DNA of 64,000 bases, from NCBI RefSeq assembly GCF_040215105.1, contig NZ_CP157875.1, positions 3,277,501 to 3,341,500 on the forward strand. Reading direction: 5' to 3'. Each line of letters begins with the position of its first letter. The stretch's first letter is position 1. Origin of the DNA: Aeromonas veronii (GTDB lineage: Bacteria > Pseudomonadota > Gammaproteobacteria > Enterobacterales > Aeromonadaceae). Positions 1 through 9,199 of the stretch are shown in pieces. The position numbers and the translations under genes were made by a program. A model generated the notes under the pieces. It did no database searches. It was given only the letters and a program-made list of their open reading frames with translations, and was not told where the DNA came from.

Positions 1-604
1 ACATCAGGGTGACCCCGTGCTCGGCCGCCGGCAGCAGGGAGAGCCCCTGCTTGAGCGCCTCCAGCAGCAGCCGAGGCGAGGTTTGCGCCTCATGGCGGAT
101 GAGGGCGCGGGCGAGCTGCTGCACCAGGCTGATGAGCTGCTGCTCCACCGCGGCGTCCAGCTCGCTCAGGGGGTTGGCGAGGCGATCGGCAAGCCCCTGC
201 CAGTGGGCAATCTGCTGCTCCACCTGTTCGCGGCCCATGGCGAGCCCCTCTTCCCTGCCCTGCTCCAGACCCGCCTGATGGCCCTGCTGCAAGCCTTCCA
301 GCTTGCCCTCCTCCAATCCCTTGGCAAAGCCCGCTTCACGCCCCTCGCTCATCCCCTCTTCCCAGGCGGCCTGGCGAATGGCTTCCAGCTCCTCGGCGGT
401 GATGCTGGGAGCGGGCTCCTCCTCCGGCTCGGGATCAGGGGTTTCGACCTCCTGCTCCTGCCGATACCAGTCCGGGCTGAGCCCCAGGGCATTGCTCTGG
501 ATCTCGGACTCGACTTCCATCTCGGGCCAGCCCCAGGCCTGCGCCGGCAACTCGTCCGGCTCGGGCCGGACGTAACCGCGCAGCTTGTTATTCTTGCTGT
601 TCAT
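1..604 (-). CDS. fliH: FliH, flagellar export ATPase regulator (C-terminus outside window)
   Basis: FliH holds the flagellar export ATPase FliI inactive and docks it at the cytoplasmic export gate. The visible 201 codons start at the ATG at 604. They contain an acidic, proline-rich N-terminus followed at about residues 84-124 by a glycine-repeat helix with successive GxxxG/AxxxG spacing, which is the signature of FliH. A Glu/Gln-rich segment leading into the conserved C-terminal domain follows, and the gene runs off the left edge. It lies 69 nt downstream of fliG in the same direction, as in other gammaproteobacterial fliEFGHIJ operons. A GGAG element sits about 12 nt before the ATG, which is rather far. 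Confidence 0.93.
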   Translation of the reverse strand, partial: MNSKNNKLRGYVRPEPDELPAQAWGWPEMEVESEIQSNALGLSPDWYRQEQEVETPDPEPEEEPAPSITAEELEAIRQAAWEEGMSEGREAGFAKGLEEGKLEGLQQGHQAGLEQGREEGLAMGREQVEQQIAHWQGLADRLANPLSELDAAVEQQLISLVQQLARALIRHEAQTSPRLLLEALKQGLSLLPAAEHGVTLM

Positions 605-673
605 GCTCTAGTAGCACTCCTCACCAAAAACGGGTGGCATGACAATACAACACCATGGTGAAAGGCCAACATG

Positions 674-1735
674 TTAGAGGAACTCTTCGCCACCACCGGC
701 CCCCAGCATGATCTCGCCCGCATCCGCCAGACGGCGTGCGATGGAGAGGATCTCCTTCTGGGCGGCCTCCACTTCGGAGACCCGGATCGGCCCCATGGCC
801 TCCAGATCGTCCGCCAGCATCTCGGCGGCCCGCTTGGACATGTTCTTGAACACCTTCTCCCGCATCTGATCGTCCGAGCCCTTGAGGGCCCGTTGCAGCA
901 GATCCCCCGGTACTTCCCGCAGCAGGGTCTGGATGCCGCGATCGTCCACGTCGATGAGGTTCTCGAACACGAACATCAGATCCTGGATCTGCTGGCTCAT
1001 CTCCTCGTCCGAGTCGCGGATGGAGTCCATCAGCTGGCCTTCGATGTTGGTGTCGAGGTAGTTCATGATGTTGGCGGCAGCCTTGAGGCCACCCATCTTG
1101 GCGGCCTGAGCCCCGGCCGCACCGGCGAACTGCTTCTCCATGATGTCGTTGAGCTCTTGCAGCGCCGCCGGTTGCACCTCTTCCAGGTTGGCGATACGCA
1201 TCACCAGATCCAGGCGTACCTGCTCCGGGAACTGGCTCAGGATCTCCGCCGACTGCTCCGGCTCCAGATAAGAAAGCACTATGGTCTGGATCTGCGGGTG
1301 TTCGTTCTGGATGATGCTGGCCACCTGGCGCGCATCCATCCACTTGAGGGAGTCGAGGCCGCGGGCCCCTGACCCCAGAATAATCTGATCCACCAGGTTG
1401 CTGGCCTTGTCCTCCCCGAGTGCCGCCACCAGGGCCTTGCGCACGAAGTCTTCGCTGCCGATACCGATGTTGGTGTATTTCTGGATGTCGTCGATAAATT
1501 GACGATGCACCGCCGCCACCCGATCGTGACTGAAGTCCGACATGGAGGCCATGGACATGCCGAGGCGCTGCACCTGCTTGGGTTCGAGGTGACGGAAGAT
1601 CTGGGCGGCGTCCTCTTCGTTGAGGCTCAGCATCAGCACGGCCGCCATCTCCATCCCGCTCATCTGATCCAGAAGCAGGCGCTGGCTGTCGGTAATCTCG
1701 TTACCGGTGATTTGGTTCTTGTTCTCTTCAGGCAT
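674..1735 (-). CDS. fliG: FliG, flagellar motor switch protein
   Basis: FliG is the rotor protein of the C-ring that contacts the stator MotA/PomA and the MS-ring protein FliF. The 353-residue product is slightly longer than the enterobacterial protein (about 331). An EHPQ motif, the hallmark of the FliG middle domain, is at residues 145-148, and the charged C-terminal torque helix is present. The N-terminal FliF-binding domain begins after a short polar extension. Its start codon overlaps the end of fliF by 8 nt, so translation of the two is probably coupled. The gene ends in a TAA at 674-676 and fliH follows. Confidence 0.97.
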   Translation of the reverse strand: MPEENKNQITGNEITDSQRLLLDQMSGMEMAAVLMLSLNEEDAAQIFRHLEPKQVQRLGMSMASMSDFSHDRVAAVHRQFIDDIQKYTNIGIGSEDFVRKALVAALGEDKASNLVDQIILGSGARGLDSLKWMDARQVASIIQNEHPQIQTIVLSYLEPEQSAEILSQFPEQVRLDLVMRIANLEEVQPAALQELNDIMEKQFAGAAGAQAAKMGGLKAAANIMNYLDTNIEGQLMDSIRDSDEEMSQQIQDLMFVFENLIDVDDRGIQTLLREVPGDLLQRALKGSDDQMREKVFKNMSKRAAEMLADDLEAMGPIRVSEVEAAQKEILSIARRLADAGEIMLGAGGGEEFL

Positions 1736-3434
1736 CTCGGTTCGTTACCCATTCTTTAATGACCTGAGCGGCCAGATCCGGTTCATTCGCCACCAGCGCA
1801 CGCACCGCCTTGAGCAAGTCTTCATCCTTGTGCAGATCCGGCAGTTTCAGGTGACCATCGCGCACCCCGAAGATGGGCTCGGCTTCCGCCTGGGCCGCCA
1901 GCAGACTGAGCTCGTCATCCCCGCCCAGCACTATGCTGTTGTCCAGATCCAGCTCCCCTTCCGGTCTCGCATCCGGGTAGAGCAGGCGTTTGAGCATGGG
2001 GCGCACCACGGTGACGATGAGCACTATGATGACCAGCACGGAGGCGGCGATGCGCACCGCGCGCCAGAACCAGGGCTGCTCGTAGAGCGGGATGTCCGCC
2101 ACGGCCTCGAGTTCGGGACGGTTGAACGGGATGGCGACCACTTCCAGGGTATCCCCCCGGGTCACGTCAAAGCCGAGGCCGCCACTGAGCAACCGACGCA
2201 GGGTGTCGAGCTCGGCCTGGGTGCGGGGCTCGCGGGTGATGGCACCCTCGGCGCCAGGCGTCGCCTTGTAATCCACCGCCACCGACACCGTCATGCGGCG
2301 AATGCCGCCCTGCTGGCGCCGGATATGGCTGATGGTGCTGTCCAGTTCGAAGTTGCGGGTCGCCTCCTTGCGGGAGCGGCCGCTGGCCGCATTGCCACCC
2401 TCGGCGGCCGTGGCCTCCTGGGGAATGCTGGAGGCGGCAGGGGGCTGGTTGGAGAGCGCGCCGGGCACGCCGCCGTTGCTGCCACCCGAGCTGTTCTCCT
2501 CCACCGTCATTTCGGAGCGCACGGCGGGCAAGTCCGGGTTGAAGGTCTTGCGGGTCTGCTCCTGCTGGGAGAAGTCGAGGGAGAGATCCACCTCGGCGGT
2601 GTAGTTGTCCGCCCCGAGCACCGGGATCAGGATGGCGTCAATTTTTTGTTTGTACTCCAGCTCCTGCTTCTGCTGCATCGCAAACTCTTTGCGGGTCTGG
2701 GCGGAGAGAGGATCCTGGGAGCCGGAGTTGAGCAGGCGGCCGTTCTGGTCGGTGACCGTGACCCGGGTCGGCTCCAGGCCGTGGACGGCGGAGGCCACCA
2801 TGTCGACGATGGAGTCCACTTCCCCCTGGCCGAGGGCGCTGCCCCGCAGGCTCAGCACCACGGTGGCACTCGGCTTGCGCTCGTTGCGGGCGAACACGTT
2901 GTCCTTGGGAATGGCCAGCAGCACCTGGGCCTTGGCCACGTTCTGGAACTGTTCGATGGCGCTCGCCAGCTGGCGCTCGCGGCTGAGCTTGAGACGCTCA
3001 CCCTCCATGCGCTGGCTGACGCCGAAGCTGGAGTCCTTGAGCAGGATGGACTCGCCATCGTTGCTCACGTCGCTGCTGCTGGCAAGGCCGGCGCGGGTCA
3101 GGCGCAGACGGATATCGGCATAGTTTTCGGCGCTGACCAGCACGCTCTTGCCGTCCACCTGATAGGGGATCTTCTGCTGATCGAGGTAGTCGAGGGTGGA
3201 GACCAGCTCCTGGGTATTGAAGGTGCCGAGGGGACGCATCTCCGGCTCCTTGCCCCACAACAGGATGAAGACGGCGATGGCCAGACAGATGGTCAGCCCC
3301 AGGATCAGGGTGATCTGGCGCAGCACATCCGTGTTGGAGAGGAAGCCCAGCGCCGAGCTCTTCTGCTCCTGCTCGTCCAGGGTCGCCGCCCCTTCGTTGT
3401 TCATCAGCAGATCGCCGTTTTGATCGTTAGCCAC
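1728..3434 (-). CDS. fliF: FliF, flagellar MS-ring protein
   Basis: FliF forms the membrane-embedded MS ring on which the rotor and export gate assemble. The product has 568 residues, close to the family norm. A first transmembrane helix lies at about residues 41-60, followed by a large periplasmic ring-building region with a low-complexity Ser/Gly/Ala linker. A second helix lies near residues 462-480, and an acidic cytoplasmic tail binds FliG. The initiation codon is GTG at 3434, with AAGGA eight nt upstream. The gene follows fliE after a 54-nt gap and overlaps fliG, as expected for one operon read from the sigma54 promoter before fliE. Confidence 0.97.
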   Translation of the reverse strand: MANDQNGDLLMNNEGAATLDEQEQKSSALGFLSNTDVLRQITLILGLTICLAIAVFILLWGKEPEMRPLGTFNTQELVSTLDYLDQQKIPYQVDGKSVLVSAENYADIRLRLTRAGLASSSDVSNDGESILLKDSSFGVSQRMEGERLKLSRERQLASAIEQFQNVAKAQVLLAIPKDNVFARNERKPSATVVLSLRGSALGQGEVDSIVDMVASAVHGLEPTRVTVTDQNGRLLNSGSQDPLSAQTRKEFAMQQKQELEYKQKIDAILIPVLGADNYTAEVDLSLDFSQQEQTRKTFNPDLPAVRSEMTVEENSSGGSNGGVPGALSNQPPAASSIPQEATAAEGGNAASGRSRKEATRNFELDSTISHIRRQQGGIRRMTVSVAVDYKATPGAEGAITREPRTQAELDTLRRLLSGGLGFDVTRGDTLEVVAIPFNRPELEAVADIPLYEQPWFWRAVRIAASVLVIIVLIVTVVRPMLKRLLYPDARPEGELDLDNSIVLGGDDELSLLAAQAEAEPIFGVRDGHLKLPDLHKDEDLLKAVRALVANEPDLAAQVIKEWVTNRDA

Positions 3435-3488
3435 GGTTTATGTCCTTGTTGCTGACATGTTCATGATGCTCAGTCGCCATGGATGTGC

Positions 3489-3806
3489 TTATACCGGCAT
3501 GTTCATGATGGTCTTGTAGGCATCGACCATCTTGTTGCGCACCTGGACGGTCGCCTCGAAGGCGATGGAGGATTTCTGGCCGGCGATCATCACCTCGGAG
3601 AGATCCACCGACTTGTCGCCCAAATCGAAGCGGGTGCGCAGATCGTTGGCGCTGCCCTGCAGCTCGTTGACGTTGTCGAGAGCCAGCTTGAGCATCTGAC
3701 CGAAATCCGAACTGACCGGGCGACCAGGCTGGGCCAGCGGAGTGGCTCCCGCTTCGACCTTGAGTGCCTGCATCTCTTGCATCAGGCTGCTTGCACTTAT
3801 TTCCAT
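3489..3806 (-). CDS. fliE: FliE, flagellar hook-basal body junction protein
   Basis: FliE links the MS ring to the proximal rod and is exported early through the flagellar type III system. The 105-residue protein matches the family length. The C-terminal block containing VDLSEVMIAGQKSSIAFEA is typical of FliE, and the helical C-terminus ends near the stop. It is the first gene of the visible operon. A GGGGATG element precedes the ATG, and a sigma54 promoter lies about 40 nt upstream. Confidence 0.96.
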   Translation of the reverse strand: MEISASSLMQEMQALKVEAGATPLAQPGRPVSSDFGQMLKLALDNVNELQGSANDLRTRFDLGDKSVDLSEVMIAGQKSSIAFEATVQVRNKMVDAYKTIMNMPV

Positions 3807-3845
3807 CTTTCATCCCCAGACAAATCATTGACGCTGACAGGCTTA

Positions 3846-3863
3846 AAGCAATAAGGGTGCCAA
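3846..3863 (-). promoter_or_regulatory. sigma54 (RpoN) promoter of the fliE operon
   Basis: On the minus strand the sequence reads TTGGCACCCTTATTGCTT. It has the -24 GG and the -12 GC separated by exactly ten bases, matching the RpoN consensus TGGCAC-N5-TTGC. Sigma54 control of class III genes such as fliEF is known for polar flagella of Vibrio and Aeromonas (FlrC-dependent). Confidence 0.85.
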
Positions 3864-3934
3864 CCAGAGCGAATAGAGAAGATCAGAAGTGAAAGAGGGG
3901 CGTGATCAGGCCGGTGCCACCGGCCGTCACGGAT

Positions 3935-4321
3935 TCAGATCGCGGGCCAGGGCTGTTTGCCCAGCAGCAACCGCAGGTAGCTCAGATGCAGATCGTAGTG
4001 TTCGTCGGCAGGCAGCTTGGCCAGCACCTCATCACGCAGGTAGTGCGCCTTGACGCTTGCCTGCTCAGGGGTCACCAAGCCCACGGCCACCAGCTTGGCG
4101 ATGATGGCGTGGGAGAGGGCCAGGCAGGCCTCATCGGCCTCTCCCCAACCAAACTGGCCCGCATAGGCTTCTGGCGACAGGGCTGGTTCCAGCGGTGCCA
4201 CCAGATCCCCCCAGACCCAGAACGCCGTGGGGATCCCTTCCTGCAACCGCAGATAGATGCTCTGTTTTTCCCACTCCCGGCTCTGGGCCGCCATCACATC
4301 TTGCCCGGGCTCATGCGCCAT
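3935..4321 (-). CDS. Hypothetical protein, 128 residues
   Basis: I do not recognise this protein. It is a soluble, mildly acidic polypeptide with no signal peptide or membrane helix. It is rich in Leu and Ala helices in the C-terminal half and carries several Trp residues (EGIPTAFWVWGD). The ATG at 4321 is preceded by GGAGAGGGAT, a good ribosome-binding site. It lies upstream of fliE on the same strand but is separated from it by the sigma54 promoter, so it is probably not part of the flagellar operon. A strong hairpin lies just upstream and isolates it from the SYLF gene. Confidence 0.7.
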   Translation of the reverse strand: MAHEPGQDVMAAQSREWEKQSIYLRLQEGIPTAFWVWGDLVAPLEPALSPEAYAGQFGWGEADEACLALSHAIIAKLVAVGLVTPEQASVKAHYLRDEVLAKLPADEHYDLHLSYLRLLLGKQPWPAI

Positions 4322-4360
4322 ATCCCTCTCCTTGTCCCACGACTCTGATCCGCGCCCATG

Positions 4361-4387
4361 AAAAAGAGGGCCGAAGGCCCTCTTTTT
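4361..4387 (-). terminator. Rho-independent terminator after the SYLF gene
   Basis: The hairpin has a GAGGGCC/GGCCCTC stem and a GAA loop, flanked by A5 and T5 runs so that it could work in both directions. It sits 80 nt past the stop of the gene ending at 4467. Confidence 0.85.
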
Positions 4388-4466
4388 ACTGCAAGTCTCG
4401 TCAATTAAACAGACTGTATTTCAATCTGATAGAAGAAAAAGAACTTGTCGGACGAAGATGGATGTG

Positions 4467-5243
4467 TCACTTGTTCAAATCATCGTCAAGCCAGTACTTG
4501 GAGCCGGAAATATTGGCATCCAGCAGCAGCCCTTTCTCGCCAATCTGGTAGATGGCCATGCCGCCGTTGTACTTGGCGGTCAGCTCAGCACTCTCCTTGC
4601 CTGCCACGGCCCCCACCTCGGAGGTGGCTTCCCAGCCCTTGTTGACGAAGGCATCGAAGTGGGTCTGGTCTTCAAACAGGATCACCTGCTGATAGAACTT
4701 GCCGCCGAGCCCGGCCGCGAGGCCCGCCCCGAACATCTTCATATAGGTGTGCTTGCCGTTTTTGCGATTGACCGCAACCCCCGACCCCTGGTTGGTATGG
4801 ATCATCAGGGAGAACTTGCGCGAATCGAACACCGCGTAGCCATAGGCCTGGTCAAACAGCAGCTTGGCGGAGGGCTGATCGTTGAACAGCCGCACCAGGG
4901 CGGTGTCGGCCATGGTATCAAGGGCCGTGCGCGCCTCTTCCGGGGTCTTGGGCTCCAACATGGTGTCGAGCTTCTTGTCCGCCGCATCCAGCCACTCCTT
5001 GCCGGTGGCCGCACTCTCTTCGGTCCAGGCACCGGCCTTGTTATAGGCATCGGCTCCCCAGGTAGAGACGGACTCCCAGGTCTCCTTGGAGAAATCGGTG
5101 ATCCCCTTCCATGCTTCTTTGCTGGTGTCGCTCACCGCGGTGCCGAGATCGGAGGCGGCCTCTTTCAGCTTGGCCCAGTCGGCATGGCTGGGAGTGGATG
5201 CCAGCAACAGGGCGGCGGCAATCAGCCAGGGTTTGCTCTTCAT
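4467..5243 (-). CDS. SYLF/Ysc84-domain lipid-binding protein, secreted
   Basis: The 258-residue protein starts with a Sec signal peptide (residues 1-21, cleavage after PSHA). A central region of amphipathic, Trp-containing repeats (residues about 22-100) follows. The C-terminal domain from about residue 120 carries the SYLF features: GYAVFDS, a Gly-rich GAGLAAGLGG turn and a closing SGSKYW block. SYLF domains bind phosphoinositides or other lipids. The bacterial members are periplasmic or outer-membrane associated and their role is unclear. It is monocistronic, with a terminator downstream. The family call is firm; function is not known. Confidence 0.8.
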   Translation of the reverse strand: MKSKPWLIAAALLLASTPSHADWAKLKEAASDLGTAVSDTSKEAWKGITDFSKETWESVSTWGADAYNKAGAWTEESAATGKEWLDAADKKLDTMLEPKTPEEARTALDTMADTALVRLFNDQPSAKLLFDQAYGYAVFDSRKFSLMIHTNQGSGVAVNRKNGKHTYMKMFGAGLAAGLGGKFYQQVILFEDQTHFDAFVNKGWEATSEVGAVAGKESAELTAKYNGGMAIYQIGEKGLLLDANISGSKYWLDDDLNK

Positions 5244-5600
5244 GGTCTGCTCCTTCTTCTGCTCGTCAGCGGATCACTACCCTATCAGATTTAATCGTAC
5301 GCCAATAACAGTCCCGTTCACGACTATGCCTTGCGACTCAACCACCTGCGTCACTCTTTCGCCCATATCGCCGGGTGAGCAAGGCGTTTCCTGCCGCACT
5401 CTGCTTGAGGAAGCGAGGCTGCCGTGGTCGGACGATAACTGTCACCCGCAGAGGCGCCCATCCCCCTCGCCCTTGCCGATGCAAAGGGGATGAACCCGTA
5501 AATATTGTTCGGCCAGCCCCCCCCGGTTGTATAGTTTTTGGTTAGCCATTCCGGTAAAATCCGCGCCCTTATAATAGAGCCACCTAAGAGTGATTGAGCG
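5244..5600. other. Intergenic region between the SYLF gene and rimO
   Basis: This 357-nt divergent spacer holds no convincing gene. A TATAAT element at 5570-5575 lies 26 nt before the rimO start and is the probable -10 box. No good -35 is visible at 16-18 nt. Confidence 0.5.
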
Positions 5601-6929
5601 ATGTCCAACACAAAACAGGCCCCCAAAGTAGGATTCGTCTCCTTGGGTTGCCCCAAAAACCTGGTCGATTCCGAACGCATCCTGACCCAGCTGCGTACCG
5701 AAGGGTACGATGTGGTGCCCAGCTATGACGATGCGGAGCTGGTGGTGGTCAACACCTGCGGCTTCATCGACAGCGCAGTACAAGAGTCGCTGGAAGCCAT
5801 CGGTGAGGCCCTGTCCGAAAACGGCAAGGTGATCGTCACCGGCTGTCTTGGCGCCAAAGAGAACCAGATCCGCGAGATCCACCCCAAGGTGCTCGAAATC
5901 ACCGGCCCCCACGCCTATGAAGAGGTGCTGGGCCACGTCCACAAGTACGTGGAAAAGCCCACCCACAACCCCTTTACCAGCCTGGTACCGGCCCATGGGG
6001 TCAAGCTGACCCCCCGTCACTACGCCTACCTGAAGATTTCCGAAGGCTGCAACCACCGCTGCACCTTCTGCATCATCCCCTCCATGCGCGGGGATCTGGT
6101 GAGCCGCCCCATCGGCGAGGTGCTGGCCGAGGCCAAGCGCCTGAAAGAGGCGGGCGTGAAGGAGATCCTGGTGATCTCCCAGGACACCTCCGCCTATGGC
6201 GTGGACGTCAAGCACCGTACCGGCTTCTACGACGGCATGCCGGTCAAGACCAGCATGGTGGCCCTGTGCGAAGAACTCGCCAAACTCGGCATGTGGGTAC
6301 GCCTGCATTATGTCTACCCGTATCCGCACGTGGATGACGTCATCCCGCTGATGCGCGACGGCAAGGTGCTGCCCTATCTCGATATCCCGCTGCAACACGC
6401 CAGCCCGCGCATCCTCAAGCTGATGAAGCGTCCCGGCACCGTCGAGCGCACCCTGGAGCGCATCCAGAAGTGGCGCGAGATCTGCCCCGAGATCACCCTG
6501 CGCTCCACCTTCATCGTCGGCTTCCCCGGCGAGACCGAAGAAGAGTTCCAGATGCTGCTGGACTTCATCGACAAGGCGGAACTGGATCGGGTCGGTTGCT
6601 TCAAATACAGCCCGGTCGAGGGTGCCAAGGCCAACGAGCTGCCGGATCCGGTGCCGGCCGAGGTGCAGGAAGAGCGCTTCCAGCGCTTCATGGAGCTGCA
6701 ACAGCAGGTCTCCATCCGCAAGCTGGCCCGCAAGGTGGGTCAGGAGATGACCATTCTCATCGACGAAGTGGACGAAGAGGGCGCCACCGGCCGCTCCGCC
6801 GCCGATGCCCCCGAGATCGACGGCCTGGTCTACCTGAACGGCGAGACCGGCCTCAAGCCCGGCGACATGGTCAAAGTACGCATCGACGAGGCGGACGAAT
6901 ACGACCTCTGGGCCAGTCTGGTGAACTAA
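5601..6929 (+). CDS. rimO: RimO, ribosomal protein S12 methylthiotransferase
   Basis: RimO is a radical-SAM enzyme that adds a methylthio group to the conserved Asp of ribosomal protein S12. The 442-residue product has the N-terminal UPF0004 domain with three cluster-binding cysteines (C17, C53, C82). The radical-SAM triad CNHRCTFC is at C150, C154 and C157, and a C-terminal TRAM domain is present. The opening [15 protein letters not shown] is the RimO form rather than the MiaB form. It stands alone between a divergent SYLF gene and its own terminator. Confidence 0.97.
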   Translation: MSNTKQAPKVGFVSLGCPKNLVDSERILTQLRTEGYDVVPSYDDAELVVVNTCGFIDSAVQESLEAIGEALSENGKVIVTGCLGAKENQIREIHPKVLEITGPHAYEEVLGHVHKYVEKPTHNPFTSLVPAHGVKLTPRHYAYLKISEGCNHRCTFCIIPSMRGDLVSRPIGEVLAEAKRLKEAGVKEILVISQDTSAYGVDVKHRTGFYDGMPVKTSMVALCEELAKLGMWVRLHYVYPYPHVDDVIPLMRDGKVLPYLDIPLQHASPRILKLMKRPGTVERTLERIQKWREICPEITLRSTFIVGFPGETEEEFQMLLDFIDKAELDRVGCFKYSPVEGAKANELPDPVPAEVQEERFQRFMELQQQVSIRKLARKVGQEMTILIDEVDEEGATGRSAADAPEIDGLVYLNGETGLKPGDMVKVRIDEADEYDLWASLVN

Positions 6930-6946
6930 ACCCGCCGCTTAGCCCG

Positions 6947-6978
6947 AAAGCCAGTCAGCCCTGCTGACTGGCTTTTTT
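6947..6978 (+). terminator. Terminator of rimO
   Basis: A ten-bp perfect stem, GCCAGTCAGC/GCTGACTGGC, with a three-base loop is followed by six T residues, 18 nt after the rimO stop. Confidence 0.92.
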
Positions 6979-7251
6979 ATTGCCCGCCGTCAGCCAGCCA
7001 CCATACGCCCATCGAAATCGTACCGGCCCTCCTTCATCCATTTCGGCACACCACGCTGTTGCGGCTCTCCAGATCTCTGCCTGCGGAAAAGAAAACGCTT
7101 TCATTTCTCTTCGTGACCCAGCGCACAAACCCGGGCCGCTTTCCCGGCCGCTTGCTTCATGCTCAAAAAAAAGCCAGATGGCGAGTGCAAAAACCAGCAC
7201 GATCCAGTTCACATAATCACTTTTCACCGACGTCAAAGGGTGACTTGATGC

Positions 7252-7271
7252 TCTGTGATAATTAACATAAC
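7252..7271 (+). promoter_or_regulatory. Possible CRP-binding site
   Basis: TGTGA, six bases, then ACATA matches the CRP half-site pair TGTGA-N6-TCACA at 8 of 10 positions. It lies about 40 nt upstream of the candidate -35. Catabolite control would make sense for a sugar uptake operon, but the second half-site is weak. Confidence 0.35.
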
Positions 7272-7301
7272 AGTCTAATAATAAAGGATTAAAAATAGAC
7301 T

Positions 7302-7338
7302 TTGACGAGATTGACGAGCGTCATTGGGTTTTTACGAT
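7302..7338 (+). promoter_or_regulatory. Candidate promoter with direct TTGACGAG repeats
   Basis: TTGACGAG occurs at 7302-7309 and again at 7311-7318. The second copy supplies a -35 (TTGACG, 7311-7316) with TACGAT as -10 (7333-7338) at a 16-bp spacing. The repeat one helical turn apart could be an operator; this is inference. Confidence 0.45.
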
Positions 7339-7509
7339 ATCGACGAAATGAAGAGTTGTTGTTTTCCTGTTAACTCTGCTTTTCTAAGGGCGTTGGACGA
7401 CACAACTACAAGGGTGCAAAACCTGACCAACAGAGAGGGCCGGTGTCCAAGCATGCGATGTCGGTGCTCCATTCCAAAACCATGGAAGACCAATAAGAAA
7501 GGAAAAAAT

Positions 7510-9192
7510 ATGCTTGCCAAAGTATCCAAAATCGCTACCTCAGTCATGCTGGGGACCCTGCTCGCCGGGATGACCGGCACTGCCATGGCCGCCGAGAACA
7601 AGACGGTGCTGACCCTGGTTGCCCAGCAGGAAACCGCATGGGTGAAAAACTTCAACCCCTTCCTGCAGGCTGGTCTGTTGCACACGACCCGTCACTTCAT
7701 CTATGAGCCGCTGGTGATCTTCAACGATATGCAGGGTGGCAAACCCGTCTATCGTCTGGCGACCCACTACGCCTTCAGCGATGACCTGAAGTCCGTCACC
7801 TTCGATCTGCGCGAAGGGGTCAAGTGGTCCGATGGTGAAGCCTTCACCGCCGACGACATCCTCTTCTCCTTCAACCTGGTCAAGGCCAACAAGGCGCTGG
7901 ACGAGCGCTCCATCTGGACCCAGATCAAGGGTGTCGAGAAGCTGGGGGATCACAAGGTCAAGTTCGACCTGGCCGAAGTGAACACCAACGTGGTGAACGA
8001 CCTGGTGCTGGTGCCCATCGTGCCCGAGCACCAGTGGAAGTCCGTCAAGGATCCGGTTGCCTTCACCAACGACAAGCCGGTCGGTACCGGTCCCTTCACC
8101 GAAGTGGACAACTTCTCCGCCCAGCTCTATACCCAGTGCCGCAACCCGCACTACTGGGATAACGCCAGCCTCTCTATCGACTGCCTGCGCATGCCGCAGA
8201 TGGCCACCAACGACCAGGTGCTGGCCGCCGTGATGAAGGGTGACGTGGACTGGTTCGGCTCCTTCGTGCCGGATATCGAGCGTCTCTACGTCGGCAACGA
8301 TCCGAAGAACAACAAGTACTGGTTCCCCGCCTCCGGCACCGTGGCGTTCAACGTCAACTTCCAGAGCAAGAACCCGGGCAACCACGAAGCCTTCAACGAC
8401 ATCAACTTCCGCCGCGCCTTCTCCATGGCCATGGACCGCCAGTCCATGGTGGACATCGCGGGCTACGGCTATCCGACCGTCAACGAGTATCCGTCCGGTC
8501 TTGGCAAGGCATTCGCCTCATGGGACAACCCGGAAGTCGAGAAGAAGTACGGCAAATACAACAAGTTCGACCTGGAAGGCGCCAAGGCGCTGCTGAAACA
8601 GGCGGGCTACAAGGATTGTGACGGCGACAAGTTCTTGGACACCCCGAGCTGCAAGAAGATCGAGTTCAAGGTACTGGTGCCGAACGGCTGGACCGACTGG
8701 GTCAACACCGTCCAGATCGGGGTCGAAGGCCTGCAGGCCCTGGGTCTGAACGCCAAGACCTCCACCCCGGAAGCTACCGTCTGGACCGAGAACCTGATCA
8801 CCGGTGACTTCGACGTCGCCCTGCAGGGTTACTTCGCCGGTGCCAACCCGCACAAGTACTTCGAGACCGCCTTCCACTCCCGCAACATGGGTGAACGTGG
8901 CAACCGCTTCGCGGCGCCCCGCTACAAGGATCCGGCACTCGACAAGCTGATCGACGACTTCACCCAGACCGCCGACGCGGCCAAGCAGAAAGAGATCATG
9001 TTTGCCATCCAGGAGCGTGTCGGGGCCAACCAGACCATCATCCCGGTGTTCAACAACCCGACCTGGTACGAGTACAGCACCAAGCGCTTCAATGGCTGGT
9101 TCAGTGCCGACAACCCGGTCGCCAAGCCGCAGGTTCACCCGGATACCCCGGAGCGTCTGCTGCACGTGTTGTCACTCAAGCCAAACAGCTAA
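7510..9192 (+). CDS. Chitin-oligosaccharide-binding protein of ABC transporter (family 5 SBP)
   Basis: This is a periplasmic binding protein of the peptide/oligosaccharide (SBP_bac_5) family. It captures (GlcNAc)n from chitinase action for uptake by the downstream permease. The start chosen is ATG 7510, after AAGAAAGGAAAAA; longer in-frame extensions to 7324 lack a signal peptide directly at the N-terminus. The 560-residue product has a Sec signal (cleavage after AMA at about 28) and the family body, with VKWSDGEAFTADDI near residue 105. Identification as the chitin-oligosaccharide protein rests on operon content, which parallels the Vibrio chitin operon where this protein also controls the ChiS sensor. 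No chiS is visible here. Confidence 0.88.
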   Translation: MLAKVSKIATSVMLGTLLAGMTGTAMAAENKTVLTLVAQQETAWVKNFNPFLQAGLLHTTRHFIYEPLVIFNDMQGGKPVYRLATHYAFSDDLKSVTFDLREGVKWSDGEAFTADDILFSFNLVKANKALDERSIWTQIKGVEKLGDHKVKFDLAEVNTNVVNDLVLVPIVPEHQWKSVKDPVAFTNDKPVGTGPFTEVDNFSAQLYTQCRNPHYWDNASLSIDCLRMPQMATNDQVLAAVMKGDVDWFGSFVPDIERLYVGNDPKNNKYWFPASGTVAFNVNFQSKNPGNHEAFNDINFRRAFSMAMDRQSMVDIAGYGYPTVNEYPSGLGKAFASWDNPEVEKKYGKYNKFDLEGAKALLKQAGYKDCDGDKFLDTPSCKKIEFKVLVPNGWTDWVNTVQIGVEGLQALGLNAKTSTPEATVWTENLITGDFDVALQGYFAGANPHKYFETAFHSRNMGERGNRFAAPRYKDPALDKLIDDFTQTADAAKQKEIMFAIQERVGANQTIIPVFNNPTWYEYSTKRFNGWFSADNPVAKPQVHPDTPERLLHVLSLKPNS

Positions 9193-9199
9193 TCACCTC

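Larger units (their letters stand above)
6979..7509. other. Intergenic/regulatory region upstream of the chitin-oligosaccharide operon
   Basis: About 530 nt without a convincing gene. The 3' half is AT-rich and holds a possible CRP site, two direct TTGACGAG repeats, a candidate promoter and an untranslated leader of about 165 nt before the binding-protein gene. Confidence 0.6.

Noticed and set aside
1707-3455. 582-codon open frame on the plus strand across fliF
   Set aside because: Antisense shadow of a GC-rich gene; no domain pattern, and fliF on the other strand is certain.
6955-7236. 93-codon minus-strand frame starting with a hydrophobic helix
   Set aside because: It needs a TTG start without ribosome-binding site and its end lies inside the rimO terminator. 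The helix at its start is the only suggestive point.
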